Of a stretch of DNA of 64,000 bases, positions 1 to 11,896 are shown in pieces. Location: contig JADNYV010000063.1 of assembly GCA_015501055.1 (NCBI GenBank), positions 1-64,000 on the forward strand, written 5' to 3'. The stretch comes from Mucidula mucida (lineage: Eukaryota > Basidiomycota > Agaricomycetes > Agaricales > Physalacriaceae). The notes beneath the pieces are model-generated. The model worked only from the letters and a program-made list of their open reading frames with translations, was not told the origin of the DNA and made no database searches. Numbering within the stretch: the stretch's first letter is position 1; every line of letters begins with the position of its first letter. The position numbers were made by a program, and so were the translations under genes.

Positions 1-544
1 AATCGCACCCCGTGGAACATCCCACAGTCTTTGATACAGTGGTTGCTGAGAGAATTTGATGAGTGAAGTGAAGTGTTCCTTCACTGGAATTGTTGCAGGA
101 AGTTGGAGAGAATGAACAAGAGACAGTGGATTGGTGGGACAAGACGAGAGCACACAATACATAATGTAGGAAGTAGTAGACAAAGCGACAGGTGGCGGGG
201 CGAAGGACCGGGCAAGAGATGCCGCTGGTTTGTACTTATTTGCGATATTCAAGCCGGCGGTCAATTCCGGTGTGGAAGTAACTGCTTTACTGCTCACTTC
301 AATACCTCTGGCAACAACGAATAAGTATATTCCACACTAGATAGGGACTAGTAACCTACAGATACAGGACAGACAGTATATAAGTACGAAGAGAGAAAGA
401 CGAAAAGTAATGGCAGTGCATGCACGTGTGCGTAGTATCTACATTTGAAAGCAAGCAAAGACGATGGACTAGAATACTGTGGGGGTATGGTGTAACGAAC
501 GTGATGATAAACGAATGTGATGGTGGTGGTGGTGGTGGGATTGT
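1..544. other. Intergenic stretch, no gene recognised
   Basis: Short open frames occur on both strands but none shows a recognisable domain or a convincing start and splice structure. A short TGG-type simple repeat lies at about 521-539. This is the downstream flank of the minus-strand gene that ends at 545. Confidence 0.5.
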
Positions 545-2547
545 TCACTGGACGCTAACAACTTTGCCGAGCAAATTCGCACTCCAAGTCAACCGACGCG
601 ACTTTCTCCTCTCTCGCTGGAAATCTTCCTCTGGCTCTCTGCAGATCACCGACGGATCTGGGCCTGGATGCGGCTCCGGCCACGGCGCGACCTTTCTCCT
701 CTCGGTCGGGCACACAATGAGCTGTGTAGCTCTCTTCTCGTGAGTCGATCGTTGACCCTCCAAGCACTGCAACGCGTTATCGGCCGTCAATGCTTCCGCT
801 TCCTTCTCTTCCCAGCGCCAGGTAAAGCATCCCTCCGAGATACTGCGACGATGCGACGAGGTAGGGCGTATGACAATAGTCGGCACGCCTGCGCAAGTCG
901 TGTCGTCCATGTCGTCGTCTATAGACGGATCGGCATCATCGTCTACAGATATCGAGGACGTGATTGAGCCCACGCGCTCCTTGCACACCATCACTGAACA
1001 GCGTCTGCGGGATGGCAAGGGGAAAAGATCATGGTCATCCTCGTCTGGCGTGGGGAAAGACGGCAGTGAAGTCACGGAAGAAGAGCCACTTTCTTGAGCA
1101 TTATCGAGCAGCGGTTGTTGGGAACAGGGAACAGCCCTGCGTCCTCTTCCTCCTCTTCCTGTTGGCTTTTCGGGGACTGACCAACATCAAGCTCTAGAGC
1201 GAGCCCATGCAGGACGATCCGCGCTCCAGCGCTAAACGTTTCCTCTAGCTTATGCGCCCTCTCCGTGGTTGCGACACAATCAGGGCAGCAAGCACGTAGC
1301 GGAACGAGCTTGCATTTCTCCACATCGCGCTTCGCAGGAATAGATGATGGTTTTGGAGACGATTTGACGGAAGAAGCACGGGAAAGGGGGTTGGAAGGCG
1401 ACATTGTTGGAGCGGATCCAGATAGGAACATTGTAAATGAGGAACTACGCGCCATGCGGGTGAATGCTTTTACAGAGGAGAGCGGTTTCGGCGTCTCCTT
1501 GATGGGACGGGGAGAAGGCATGCGCGGCGTCAAAGGCGATGGCGTCCTCATGAATGGCCTCTCGCTCGTAACAGGTGAGTCCGGTAGCGGTAGCGTCTCG
1601 GCGCGTTTGAATCCGGGCCGACCATCACAAGTCTCCACAGGCGATGATGGTACCGAGGAGGGGCGCAAGCATGGAGGCAGGGGAGCCGGAGCAAGACGAG
1701 CTGGCCGTTCTCGAGAAGGAGAACGTCCTGGTAATGGAAGCAGACTGGATAACGAGATTAGAAAATGAAATAAAGTGCAAGATAAAGCTATTACCTCGCC
1801 AAACCGCGTCCACGAGTTTTCTTTGGCTTTCTGGGGATCAGAATGCACGCATCGTTGAACCTGACCTTGCCGCTGTCGCCGTCGCTTGCGCATTCGCTCA
1901 AAGTGGCGAGACCAAGACGTTCCCGTGAAGTCGAGTGCTTGAGCCCGTGCACAGGCGGCGGCGATAAAGTATCCTCTGAGTAGGCGTACTGGTGTAGCGA
2001 CATCGAGGTAGATGTACAGCCCTCGTTGACAGTACTCAATCGCTTCGAACTCAGTGGCGTGGTATCGCGAAGTCTTTCGTGTGAACTGGAGCTTCGAAGT
2101 GAGGGTGTTGTGGTAGAAGAAGCTGCGGAAGCCGTGGAGAACATTGAAGAGGCTGAAGACGCCGATGAGCACGAATTTGGCGCGTCATCTACCCAGCAAG
2201 GTGTCAACAGGAATTGCACAGCAATCGAGACGAACATACCGGTGAGAGCAATTGGTGATGAACATGCTGCACAGTATTATGGGCGACCGAGAATACTAGC
2301 GGATCATGTACATACCTGTCTGTGACATTTCCGCGCAGTCGAACGCCGCGTCCTGGTCGGCCATGGACGCCGTCGAGTACGCCGACATGAACGACGCTGT
2401 CGACGTCGAGGGCGCTGGCGATGGTGGACAGTTTAGAGATTCAGCGATAGCTACGCAGGCTGGTCAACCAAGGCAGTCTACCCGCAGTCAAAAGATAGAC
2501 CTACCTGCGCCGCTCTCCTCCTTCGTCGTCGCTGTGCGGCTGAGCAT
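545..2547 (-). CDS. Low-complexity hypothetical protein, Ser/Pro-rich, multi-exon
   Basis: I do not recognise a family. The 5' half resolves well: exon 2505-2547 begins with ATG just after an in-frame stop, then 2316-2450, 1795-2266 and an exon starting at 1744, joined by introns of about 49-54 bp with GT..AG ends and consistent phase. The product is rich in Ser, Thr and Pro. Near the C-terminal third it has a short Cys-containing block (KCKLVPLRACCPDC) followed by a helical stretch. The last part (545 to about 1120) continues in another frame, with an acidic segment (SVDDDADPSIDDD) and a basic tail ending at 545. The intron joining it to the previous exon lies somewhere in 1070-1200 and I could not place it. 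Disorder and paired Ser-Pro sites suggest a regulatory or scaffold protein, but that is inference only. Confidence 0.5.
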
Positions 2548-3835
2548 AGTTCAGCTTCCGTGCTTTCCGCGACCGCGCGGGTAGGCTCGAACAGACAGAT
2601 GATGAGCGTAGTAGCTCAAGGTAAAGAACGTACGACCCGCATTGGGGTTGGAGGAAAAGAACAACTCAGGCTGGACCCGAAAGAAGGGCGGTCCTTCCTA
2701 ATCTAGACACGCGTGGCCTCTAAAAACACCGAAACGTGCCTTTTTTGGACAACGTTCGATCAGAATCTCATTTGGGCCTTACAGCCCACTGCTGATAGGC
2801 GGCTTTCATTTTTGCTCTAATTAACGGGACGTGTACAGCTCCTACGGTCCAGCTGGCATATGCCGTACTTAGCTCGTCCAAGAATACAGCAGCATCAGCA
2901 GGCAGCTGAGACAAGAGAAAAGGAGCATCATGCGACCCTGATGATATTCAGATTGGCAAAGTGGTGCGCTTCACTGCCATCCCTGGCCGGCTTTTCATTT
3001 CCAAAACAGCTTCTTCCTCTCGTTTCGCCACCGGTGTGCTGTGTGGCGTAATGAGAATCCCAGCATGGAAAAGACTGCTGACGTTCGCGGACGTAGAGTC
3101 ACCGGTTAGGAGCATACATGAATGCGCGCCGTAGTCATGCGCCACAAGGGTTGCCGCGTGATGTTGATGCTAGTGGACACGTCCGGAGATAAGCGGTAAG
3201 CGTGTTTCGTACATTTGGTATAGTCCGTTTCTCTACTCATACCATATACATCTGCATGCTGTCTCTGTCTGTCAAGTATTTGCATAGCAATAACACGATA
3301 AGCGCTCCCGTTGATCCATATTCAACACAACAAGGAAAGAATGATTTATGGAACAAGGCCCTATCGGTAGCGGGAATGTGCGTCGAAGAACAAAGTAAGC
3401 CATCATATGGCTCACAACCTTCTGAGCATTATCAACTAGAAGAACGACTCTATGGGAATCAGAGTGATGCAGGAAGCCAGAGTAAACTGTCATCAAAGCC
3501 GGACCGGTTTCAAACTCGAAGCAGAAGCAGGTCGGAAAGTAAATACAGCGAGCACTGCGCAAATGCAGTGCACGGCCTCAGACACCGCAAAATGCCCAGA
3601 GGGTGTCAACAGTAAAGGAAAACAGTTACACGAAGCCGAATCCGAGTAGAAACACATAATATCAGAACTGGTCAGAAAGATGGAGAGTGATCGACAGGAA
3701 CAGCATGATGAATTCAATCTTCCAGTGAGCCTCTTCCTACACCAATCTTTCGTGCAAAACTACACCTCTGAATTCCTACATCCATGGCTCCTCAAACGCT
3801 GCGTATTACAAAAGTGCGCCTTCCCCTCACACACA
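2548..3835. other. Intergenic stretch, nothing recognised
   Basis: About 1.3 kb between the 5' end of the low-complexity gene and the 3' end of arp6. Short open frames exist but none has family similarity, codon regularity or splice signals that I can support. The part next to 2547 should hold the promoter of the minus-strand gene. Confidence 0.4.
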
Positions 3836-5739
3836 TCATGTCGGGATTGGATTCTTTCTCGGCCGTCCTGGTCCACGACGCGCAGGCACAGACATCACCT
3901 CCTCTTCAGGCGTAGGTGGTCGCTTTCGTGGTCTCCCAGGTCCACGCCTCTCCATCCCAACCTCCACCGTCGAATTCTTAGGGGGTCGTCCTGGTCCACG
4001 ACGAGTCGGAATCGAAACTGACACCACAAGGTTCTTCGGCGGTTGTATCTTCTCCGGTGCTTCGGGGCCAGGACCTTTCCACTTGCGGCGGATAGCGTTA
4101 CTCCCACCCTCAAGGTATTCTTCGCGAGTGATCAGACCGTCCTGATAGGCAGAGGTCTGAACAAAGTTGAGTGCGCCGTCGAGAGGCGCGGTGATAGGGC
4201 TGCGTGTAGTGTCAAATTAGAAAGAAGATGTGTGGATGAAAGACTTACTTTTCGCAATCATAGATACACACTTCGTCTGAGGTCGGCGCTAAAGACCTCA
4301 GCTCAGAAAGTCTATGTAGAGCGAAGGAACGGTTGAGGATCCGTCCATGGAAGTAAAGCGAGCCTCACAATCGTTCGCTAAACCCAGGGAACTTGGTGTT
4401 CCCTCCAAACACTCTAACGTTAGCCCAGAACAAGCCTCGCAAGTCTTCTGGAAGAAGCGCAATGGAGGCGGCTACAGCGCCCGGTAATCCCGTCTGGTTC
4501 AGTCCTGCATCAAGTCAACTTAACATCTTCCGGATAGAGTAAGAGCGTACCAATGTGTCTGGGGAGAACATAGTCTCGGGCACGCTGAACGCTCGTTGTT
4601 CATAACGAGCACCTGGTCAGAATCTGCAAGGATGTCGTCTGGGAGGCGTATACGTCCGGAACGATTCTTGGACATGTCGGGGAGGATATATTCCCGCACG
4701 ATATCGTTGCTACCATTCGGTCGAGACTGAAAACGCATGGGTTACATAGAAGCATCGTCATTGATATAGACTTACCGGCATGCTTCCAAATCTCTCCCAA
4801 AGTCGTCGGACACAAAGCAGCAAGACTCCTTGACGCAGTTCATGATATAGTCTCGTCCATCATGTTCCACTGTCTGAATGACACGAGCTCCTTTAGATGA
4901 TTGTTAGAAGCTTGCCGCCAATGTCCAGTCTGTGCGCCATATAAAAAAAACACGTGTCATAGCAGAGATTATACGTGCCTTTTACAGCGTTCCACACAAA
5001 TTACTGCAGAGCAGAGGAACGACGTGCGTGAAGCTGAATCCAGAGTCAATTAAAAGCATACATTCTGGCGGTGGCAAGCCCATCGCCGGCGCGTGGGGGA
5101 CTAGTGATGCAGCTAGTAAAACACGCTGAGATCACAGCACACACGAAAGCAAACCAAACGCGTTTCGTACGAGTGCATCGATAATAGGACTTGAATTCGT
5201 ACTCTTCAAAGACAAATTGGTCATAGACCTCTTGTATGTTGGGCAAGTTGAAGTACGGCTCTGTAACGAGCAAGGAAGATTCGGTGGTGTCGACCTAAAG
5301 AAAAATGCGTCACTATAGAGAATAGACGCGTCTAATTAGATAGGCGAGTACGTTAAGAACATCCTCTGAGAATATTCCATCCCAGATCGACTTTTGCGCG
5401 TCCCAGTCAACGAGGTATCCCTGTAAACCATTGCAAGTAGAATTTGACAAGGAAAAGAGAGAGGAAAGAACAAGGAATACCTTCTCAAAAGGCAATCGAT
5501 AACTCAACGACGCAAAATCTTTGCATCTCTCCGTCGTAAACTCGTGCCCAAAGTACGTGGTCTTGTCTCCCTTTGACCGGATAATTGCGTTGGGAACGAA
5601 TCTTCTAGTACCACAAATTGTCAGCGTGTTGAAATCATGGAAGAAGAAGTTCAAACCTTGTATTCCCTTGAGGTACGGTACAGCATTTGATGGTTGAGGC
5701 TCCATTATCCAGAATAACAACCGGGACGTGCTTCGTCAT
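3836..5739 (-). CDS. arp6: Actin-related protein 6 with C-terminal AT-hook tail
   Basis: Arp6 is a subunit of the SWR1/SRCAP remodeller that deposits histone H2A.Z. The protein starts [18 protein letters not shown] (exon 5657-5739). Later exons (5481-5604, 5352-5420, from 5294) give the family blocks [40 protein letters not shown] and [14 protein letters not shown], then [36 protein letters not shown] and ITREEYLE. After the actin fold the frame continues into about 65 residues with three AT-hook cores ([27 protein letters not shown]) before the stop at 3836. Between 4.55 and 5.00 kb six single-base deletions are needed to keep frame: near 4550, 4588, 4775, 4849, 4901 and 5001, all in runs of identical bases. 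The 5' part, the C-terminal exons and the tail read cleanly. I favour sequence error over a pseudogene, because no nonsense substitutions are seen and the protein is otherwise highly conserved. Confidence 0.85.
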
Positions 5740-6162
5740 GGTGGAACTTGAAGAGAAGTAGAGGCAGTGGCACGTCGGACCGGCCCCTTCCGGAGTTTGC
5801 CGCGAGGTTACCATACTAGTACCAAAGCAGGCTTTGATTGGTATCTCTCGCAGACGAGGTACGAGCTTTGAGGGAGATTGAGGTTTGTGTTACCCTGGGA
5901 GGCAGATGCCCAAATCCATTGTGTGGTCCTTACTACGCTTGCAAATGGTTCCTGCTCTCAAGGACGATGTCATCGTTATGAACTTCTGACGCCGTCCAAT
6001 CTTAGGAACTCTGTTAGCAGCGACGCAAGAAAGATCGCAGCCCCGCATAGCAGCTCGTTATCAACCATCCCTCAAACTAGTAGGAATTTCCTTTGTGGAG
6101 CACGTCGTTGCGCTCTAGACATAGCATACTTATTGCGGTTTAATCTCACAGTTCTGCTTCTC
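5740..6162. other. Intergenic gap upstream of arp6
   Basis: About 420 bp between the arp6 start codon and the stop of the next minus-strand gene. It should contain the arp6 promoter. No gene or clear element was recognised. Confidence 0.4.
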
Positions 6163-7890
6163 TCAGATTTCTACCTTCATCATTGTATTCAAACCGCAGA
6201 TGTACTTAGTACGTATTCCGGACCTCTTCCTTCTCTTGTGCGCCGGAAAACCAGCCTCGAGCTCCTCAACCCGACACACAATTTCCTCGTACTGCTTCTT
6301 ACGGTTACGATATTGGAACTCTTTATCACGTTCCAGATCTATAGAATGAGAAAGTCAGTCCGTAGTTTTTCAGGCACTGGTGAATGCGACTTGTACCGGA
6401 AATCTGTTTATCGCGAGAAGAAAGCTGTTTCTCTAACTCAGTAACATGTTGTATGTTCTTGGACTTCATTTCCTGGCTTGTGTTCTCAAGGACTTGCAGC
6501 TCTTGGTCAAGAGAATGGAACCGGGACTGGGTGTGATAGTCAGAAAGAGTAATTTTAGCCTTCAACGAGCGAAGCTTTACCGTCATATGTTGCAGGCTTT
6601 GCGATGTTAGTGCGTGTCTTTCCTTTTCCTTCTGCAGTTTTTCGTTGGCATCTGGACGTAGTACGTCTCCATTAGCGATTGATGGTTTGACGACGCATCG
6701 CTTGCTTACCGTGTACCTGCACATAACTTGGCAGGACTCTGGCCCGGACCTCCAGCATCTTGCGCAATTTCTCAATCTCCTGGTTGCGCTGGTTGATTTC
6801 TTTATCCTTTCTTCTGAGCGCGGGTTTTAGCGTAGAACCTTGCGCAGCCTGTCGTGGTCATTGGCTGTTTACTTACATATGTGAGTTCCAGCCGACATCG
6901 GAGGCAAACACGTACTACGCCTATTTCGTCTCATGCGTAACAGGAGTAGCTTATTCTCCTTGAGCTTGTTCTCCAGCGCGGCTAATTTCTCGTTGCAAAA
7001 CTTGAGCGACCTCTTGATATCTACGTTCCATGTTTCAACTTGAGCTGAATGGCAGTGAGGAGACGTACTACGTATATCTAGTGCGTTGCGTTGCGTCTCC
7101 TTGAGCTTAGTCTCCAGCTCGGCAACCTTGCCCTCAGCAGCTTGGCGCGACCTGTTTAGGGCTACGCTCCAGGCGTTAACGTTAGTCCAAAGGACGGTAA
7201 GATGTCTTACATGCATTCAGCTCCCTGCGTTTCCTGAGGAGTTCATTCTGGGACTGAATCGTGGCCTGCAACGAAGTGACTTGTTCTTGTTTTTCTCTTC
7301 GCTGTTTTCGTGCAGAAAATGTGGCGCCATTTGCTTCTGCGCGGAAAATTAGACACCAGGAAGCGCAGGGCAGGCGCAGGGAGGCGAGGAAAGGACTATA
7401 CCTCGTATCTTTGAGCGGCATTCTTTGTGATGGCCTAATAGGAACTGTCAGAGAGGAATATCGCTCGAGGAGCGAGACTTGCGGCTGCTACTGTACATTT
7501 GGTCGTCAGGTTCTTTTCTTCTGTCTGCGGAAGTCTAAAATGCAAGACGACTTCTATGGTATTCCAGAAGATCCACTGCTAAGCGCTTGAGCTTATTCAA
7601 CTTCGAAAAGCACATATAGTTGTTCATTTAAGTCTAATCTAACTTGTCTGGTGGAAACGACATTGTGTCAACAACTATACAAGAAGCGTACTTCAGAGTG
7701 TGGCCAGGCTCGCCTTGTTGCGCCATCTGCGCGTCGGTGACATCACCGAGCTCTGCTTTTCGATCCCTCGCCCTTGGCTTTACATCTATGTATTCACCTT
7801 CCACGCCCCCATTACGCCCTTTTTTCTCGTCGTCGTCGTCGTGGCAGTTGCGCGCCGTCGTATCGAAGAGCGCCCGGCATCATGCAAGGG
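6163..7890 (-). CDS. Long coiled-coil protein, many short exons
   Basis: No named family. Successive minus-strand exons are strongly Lys/Glu/Leu/Gln-rich with heptad spacing: REKQEQVTSLQATIQSQNEL (near 7.3 kb), AEGKVAELETKLKETQRNAL (7.1 kb), CNEKLAALENKLKENKLLLL (7.0 kb), INQRNQEIEKLRKMLEVRAR (6.75 kb), and an exon of about 130 residues at 6.33-6.65 kb ending ELEKQLSSRDKQISG. A last exon (DLERDKEFQYRNRKKQYEEI onward) ends at a stop at 6163. The exon phases I tested agree, for example CHHKECRSKIR joined in frame to EANGATFSARKQRR. Upstream, an acidic exon at about 7685-7880 (EGEYIDVKPRARDRKAELGD) can be spliced in phase through a long intron to the exon beginning near 7590, so the 5' end is placed near 7890, but the start codon is not resolved. 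Likely a structural or tethering protein by composition only. Confidence 0.55.
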
Positions 7891-8104
7891 TCGGCCGAGT
7901 GCGATCCGAAACAGGAAACCTCCTGACTTTTGACTTTATACCATCACCATCGCGTACGACGACGTCCTCGACGAGCTCAACGACGTGGCCGACATTGGGC
8001 GCTACATGCAGTCGCCATATCCAGCATCTAGCACGACATTTAAGGCATTAGCCGGACTTGCTGACAGAGCGCGGCCGAATATAATCATCGCTGATACATA
8101 ATCC

Positions 8105-10418
8105 ATGGCTTCTGTTACACCGCGTGCTTCTGGCTTTTGGGAAGAGGGGATGGCTGTTAATTACTTTGAGGACGGCGACGACGTCGAGCAGCAAAACCTC
8201 ATCAACGAGGTACTCGATGATGGGCGGACTCCGGTGCGGTATCTGGCCGTTACTCTACGGCGTTGTATTGACAATGATCCAGCTTGACAAAACGATTGAC
8301 CGCATTGGCATGGGCAGCTATCAGTGGACGTTGCTGTCGCTATGCGGTTTTGGTGTGTAAATCTGGATCTTTTCATGAATTATGCTGATTGTAGCGCAGG
8401 TTGGATGGCGGACAATGTGTGTATACTGTTCGACGGATTACATGGGTTCTTATCATCGTTATAGATGTGGCTACAGGCCGTAGCCATTATTCTTCCCCGT
8501 GTTCAGCAGCAGTATGCTGGTATGTTACCCTCACAATAACGTTCTTCGCTCTAATAGAAATGAATAGTGCACGACCAGTACATTGGCATCTTATCCTCGT
8601 CGCTGTTCGCCGGCATGATGCTCGGCGCTGTCGGATGGGGCACTTGTATGTGCCCTTCCCGACTATCCTCATTTCCTCACCATCCCCAGGCTCTGACTTG
8701 ATGGGTCGTAGTACCGCCTTTAACGCAACCCTATTCTTTACAGCAACATTTGGATTGCTCGCATCTCTGTCTTACTCGTACACCTCGCTTTGTGTATTGT
8801 TATTCTTCCTCGGAACAGCAGTGGGGGTACGCCACTTCCTTTCCCGGTCATCTCGGTTCTTCTAACATTGTCGATGTTTAGGGCTCAATGCCTACGGACG
8901 GTACGCTCCTCTTGGAGCACATGCCCGAAGGAAAGCAGTACCTCGTCACTGCCTTATCCGTGTTTTTCTCCCTCGGTGCCGTCCTCTCTGCTGTTGTCGC
9001 TCTTTTTGTCGTTCCACAGCACTCTTGCACGTCATCAGATCCGTGCGATGACAATGAAGGATGGAAATATCTTCTCATTGTCCTTGGACTCATCGTGAGT
9101 TACCTCACTCATCACGGTAGACGCTGATCATAAATCTTCATCAGACACTTGGCATGTTCCTCGCACGGATGGTGTTTTTCCGACTTCATGAATCGCCGCG
9201 TTTTCTCGTTCATGCTGGCCGCCACCAGGAAGCGGTGGAAGCGCTGCAACTGATCTCTAGTTTCAATGGCGCGCCACTTACGTTGGATCTTGACGACGTG
9301 GAAGATGTACCCGCGCCGCCTACCATTCGGACTAGTGGGGATGGAGAGGATCGTATTGACTACAGCGCGACCGGCGAATCTCCTCCTCAGTCGCACGCCT
9401 TTTCCACCCCAATACTTGAACAAGACAGTTTACCGAAAGAGGACGAAGATTTACCACCCGCCCGACCCCGACCTCGTTCTCGAACTAGTTCTCAGAGGTC
9501 ACAACGAAGGGCGTCGTCTGCCTACGAGAAGAAACTCTACAGCGTACTTCCTAGGTTCATACGCCGGCCCCTATGGGCCTGGTGGGAACGCATTCTGATG
9601 GTACTGACACCAGAGTGGCGGAGAACGACTCTATTGGTATGGGCAAGCTGGTGCGCTATGTCCCTAGCATACACCATGTTCAACGTCTTCCTTCCGAAAT
9701 TACTCGAATCTGGTTCAGGCTCCGGCACCGAGCCCAAGTCGCTAGAAGCTAGTTTGTGGGACGTTGTCATCTTCACGATCGGCGGATGTCCCGGGGCCAT
9801 CGTACGTTGTCATTTCTTGAATTGGTAAGGGAAGCTGATACCTTATCTAGCTCGGTGCATACCTGGTTGAATCGCCCTTGGGCAGACGGTGGTCGCTCGC
9901 AGGTAGCACGTTTGTGACGGCGTTCTTCTGCATTGTGTTTGCGATGGTGCAGGAATCGTGGGCGGTGCGGGCGAGTACGGTGGGAATTAGCTTAAGCGCA
10001 ACTGTAAGTTCATTTCTTCCCACCAGCATTGGCATATCTTTACGCGCCTCCAGGCAATGTGGGCAGTGCTGTATGGCTGGACACCTGAGATTTTTGGGAC
10101 GAAAGGTGGCCTTTCGTTTTTCATTTCACGTAACGACAATCACTGATAAGCTTTCTCTAGTCCGCGGGACCGCGTGTGGGTTCGCTTCTGCACTGTCGAG
10201 AATGTCAGTTTCCTTCCCTTTGCTGCTATACCCCTTTCTCATGGATCTACAGAGGAGGCATGATAGCGCCTATACTCGGCGGTGTATTGCTAATGATAGA
10301 CCGCGCGGTGCCGGTATACACCAGCGTCGTGGTGTTCATTGTGGCTGGATTTTGTGTGTTGGCGCTGCGAGAGCGTAAAGGTGATGCTGATACGCGTGGG
10401 AGGACTTTCGTACACTAG
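8105..10418 (+). CDS. MFS transporter of the SVOP/sugar-porter-like group
   Basis: Integral membrane carrier of the major facilitator superfamily. Eleven introns of 44-60 bp splice in frame from ATG 8105 to the stop ending at 10418, and no frame damage was found. The N-terminus is cytosolic and acidic. The SVOP-like signature follows: IDRIGMGSYQW, LSLCGFGWMADNMWLQ, then a helix pair with GWGTCSDLMGRSTAF (the loop 2-3 DxxGR motif), and PTDGTLLLEHMP in the TM4-5 region. A cytosolic loop of about 100 residues between TM6 and TM7 is Pro/Ser/Arg-rich. Six more helices follow, including YLVESPLGRRWSL, YGWTPEIFGTKVRGTACGFA and GGMIAPILGG. The substrate cannot be read from sequence; organic acids, sugars or inorganic ions are all possible for the group. 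The divergent coiled-coil gene upstream leaves a short shared 5' region. Confidence 0.85.
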
Positions 10419-10548
10419 CGGCGCTGAAAGTATAATTTTTGTATCAATGCTAATGTAGATGGACGATCGCTCTTCTGCCGTGTTCATTTTGGAAGATCGT
10501 CTTTTATATTTATGCGTCGCCGCTCTCTTCTTTCTTCACAGACAGAGG

Positions 10549-11896
10549 ATGGCGACTGACCGAGCGTTTCAGCATGCTGACCCAGAGACGTGGAGGAAAT
10601 GTGTCGCTCAGATGCAGACGGATGCTGGTAATGCGCTTCCGGGTCCGCTATGTTTGTCTGCTGACCCATATGCGCAGCCAGAATCCGCTCGCTCGAGGAC
10701 AAGCTCAAAAGCGTGGAAGATTCGCATTCGAAATGTACGATGAAGGTGCTCGGTAGGTCGTGTTCGGCAGTACGAGCTGCGGGATGAACGGGTATGTTCA
10801 AACTTGAAGAATACATCACTGTGGAGCGCCGCAAACGAGAGCTGAAGGAGAGACAGGTCGAGGAGCTCAACGGAGGTAGCGCAGCTGCAGGCGTTGGTGG
10901 ACAGGCTGTTTTGTGTTTCCTTCGGATGGTAATTGCTTCCATTTGCCTTTTCTTTCTGGTCCTGACGTTTTGTCTGTAGGCGCTGAGGAACAACCGGTGC
11001 AGCTGCGGAAAGCGGAGGAAATACAGAAGAGGAGTGCAGAGAGGCTTTTAGAGCAGAGGAGGGTTTCGAGACAGAGAGAGAGAGGTGTGCGTCTGGTGTT
11101 TGCTTTGAAGGCGAGGGAGTTGCAGGAGCAGATGAGCGAGCTTCAGAAGGCAAATGAACACAAGGATGGTGAGTTTTTATGACGGGATTCTACTATAGAC
11201 CGTTCACCGGGATGACCGCAGAATGCGCCAGATTGACGAAGGAGCGCGATGGTCTGTTATTTTCTTTTTTTTCCCATCTTGATTATCGACAAACTGACAG
11301 CCGCGCTTGAACGCGAACGCGCTCTTCGTGCTCAACTGCAAGAGAAATGCCAAAATCCAACGCTAGAGCTGGTGGAGACGTTGAAGGCGCAAGTTCGCCA
11401 TCTTCAGATGGAGAAAGACGAATTGGTAAAGGAGGAAGTGCGGCGTCTTCGAATCAGCAGCCAGTGGAAGGTGCAGGTGGACAGTGAATTGCAGGAAAGT
11501 AGAGGTGAACCCCCAAGCTCTTCTTGCGCGCACCGTCTCATCGTCTTCACAGTTATCAGCGATCTGCGAGTTCAACACTATGAGATGAGCAGAGCTCTGT
11601 GTGGCTTGAGAAAGGGTACGTTGTTGCCAATTTGTTAGTACATAGGTCCTGACGGTAGTAGATGCAGAGCAGGCAAAGGAGTTGAAAGCGGAGTATGTCA
11701 AGATGTTTGGGGAGGTGCGGGGGCTTCAGGAGGAGCTGTGTGTACGGGATAGGGAGCTTCGAGGTGTGTTTTTGGTGCATATGTGAGGGTGGTACCTGAT
11801 CAGAGTTTTATGGTAGACGCGAGACGGCAGGTTGATGAAATGAAGGCGCGAGGGCGCGCCTCCTTGCGGACAGCATTTGTTCAAAAGATATGGTAA
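10549..11896 (+). CDS. Second coiled-coil protein, many short exons
   Basis: No named family. ATG 10549 (MATDRAFQHADPETWRK) is followed after a 50-bp intron by RIRSLEDKLKSVEDSHSKC. Further short exons are rich in Glu, Arg, Leu and Gln: ELKERQVEELN, LRKAEEIQKRSAERLLEQRR, ARELQEQMSELQKANEHKD, LTAALERERALRAQLQEKCQ, TLKAQVRHLQMEKDELVKEE, LKAEYVKMFGEVRGLQEELC and a final exon DARRQVDEMKARGRASLRTA ending at 11896. Heptad-like spacing of Leu predicts a long parallel coiled coil. Its layout (runs of 20-60 residue coil exons separated by about 50-bp introns) mirrors the minus-strand gene on the other side of the transporter. Exact exon borders around 10740-10980 are uncertain. Confidence 0.55.

Noticed and set aside
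5878..6444. 188-codon plus-strand open frame
   Set aside because: Its second half is antisense to the last exons of the coiled-coil gene, the first half has no similarity, and no ATG or splice signal stands out.
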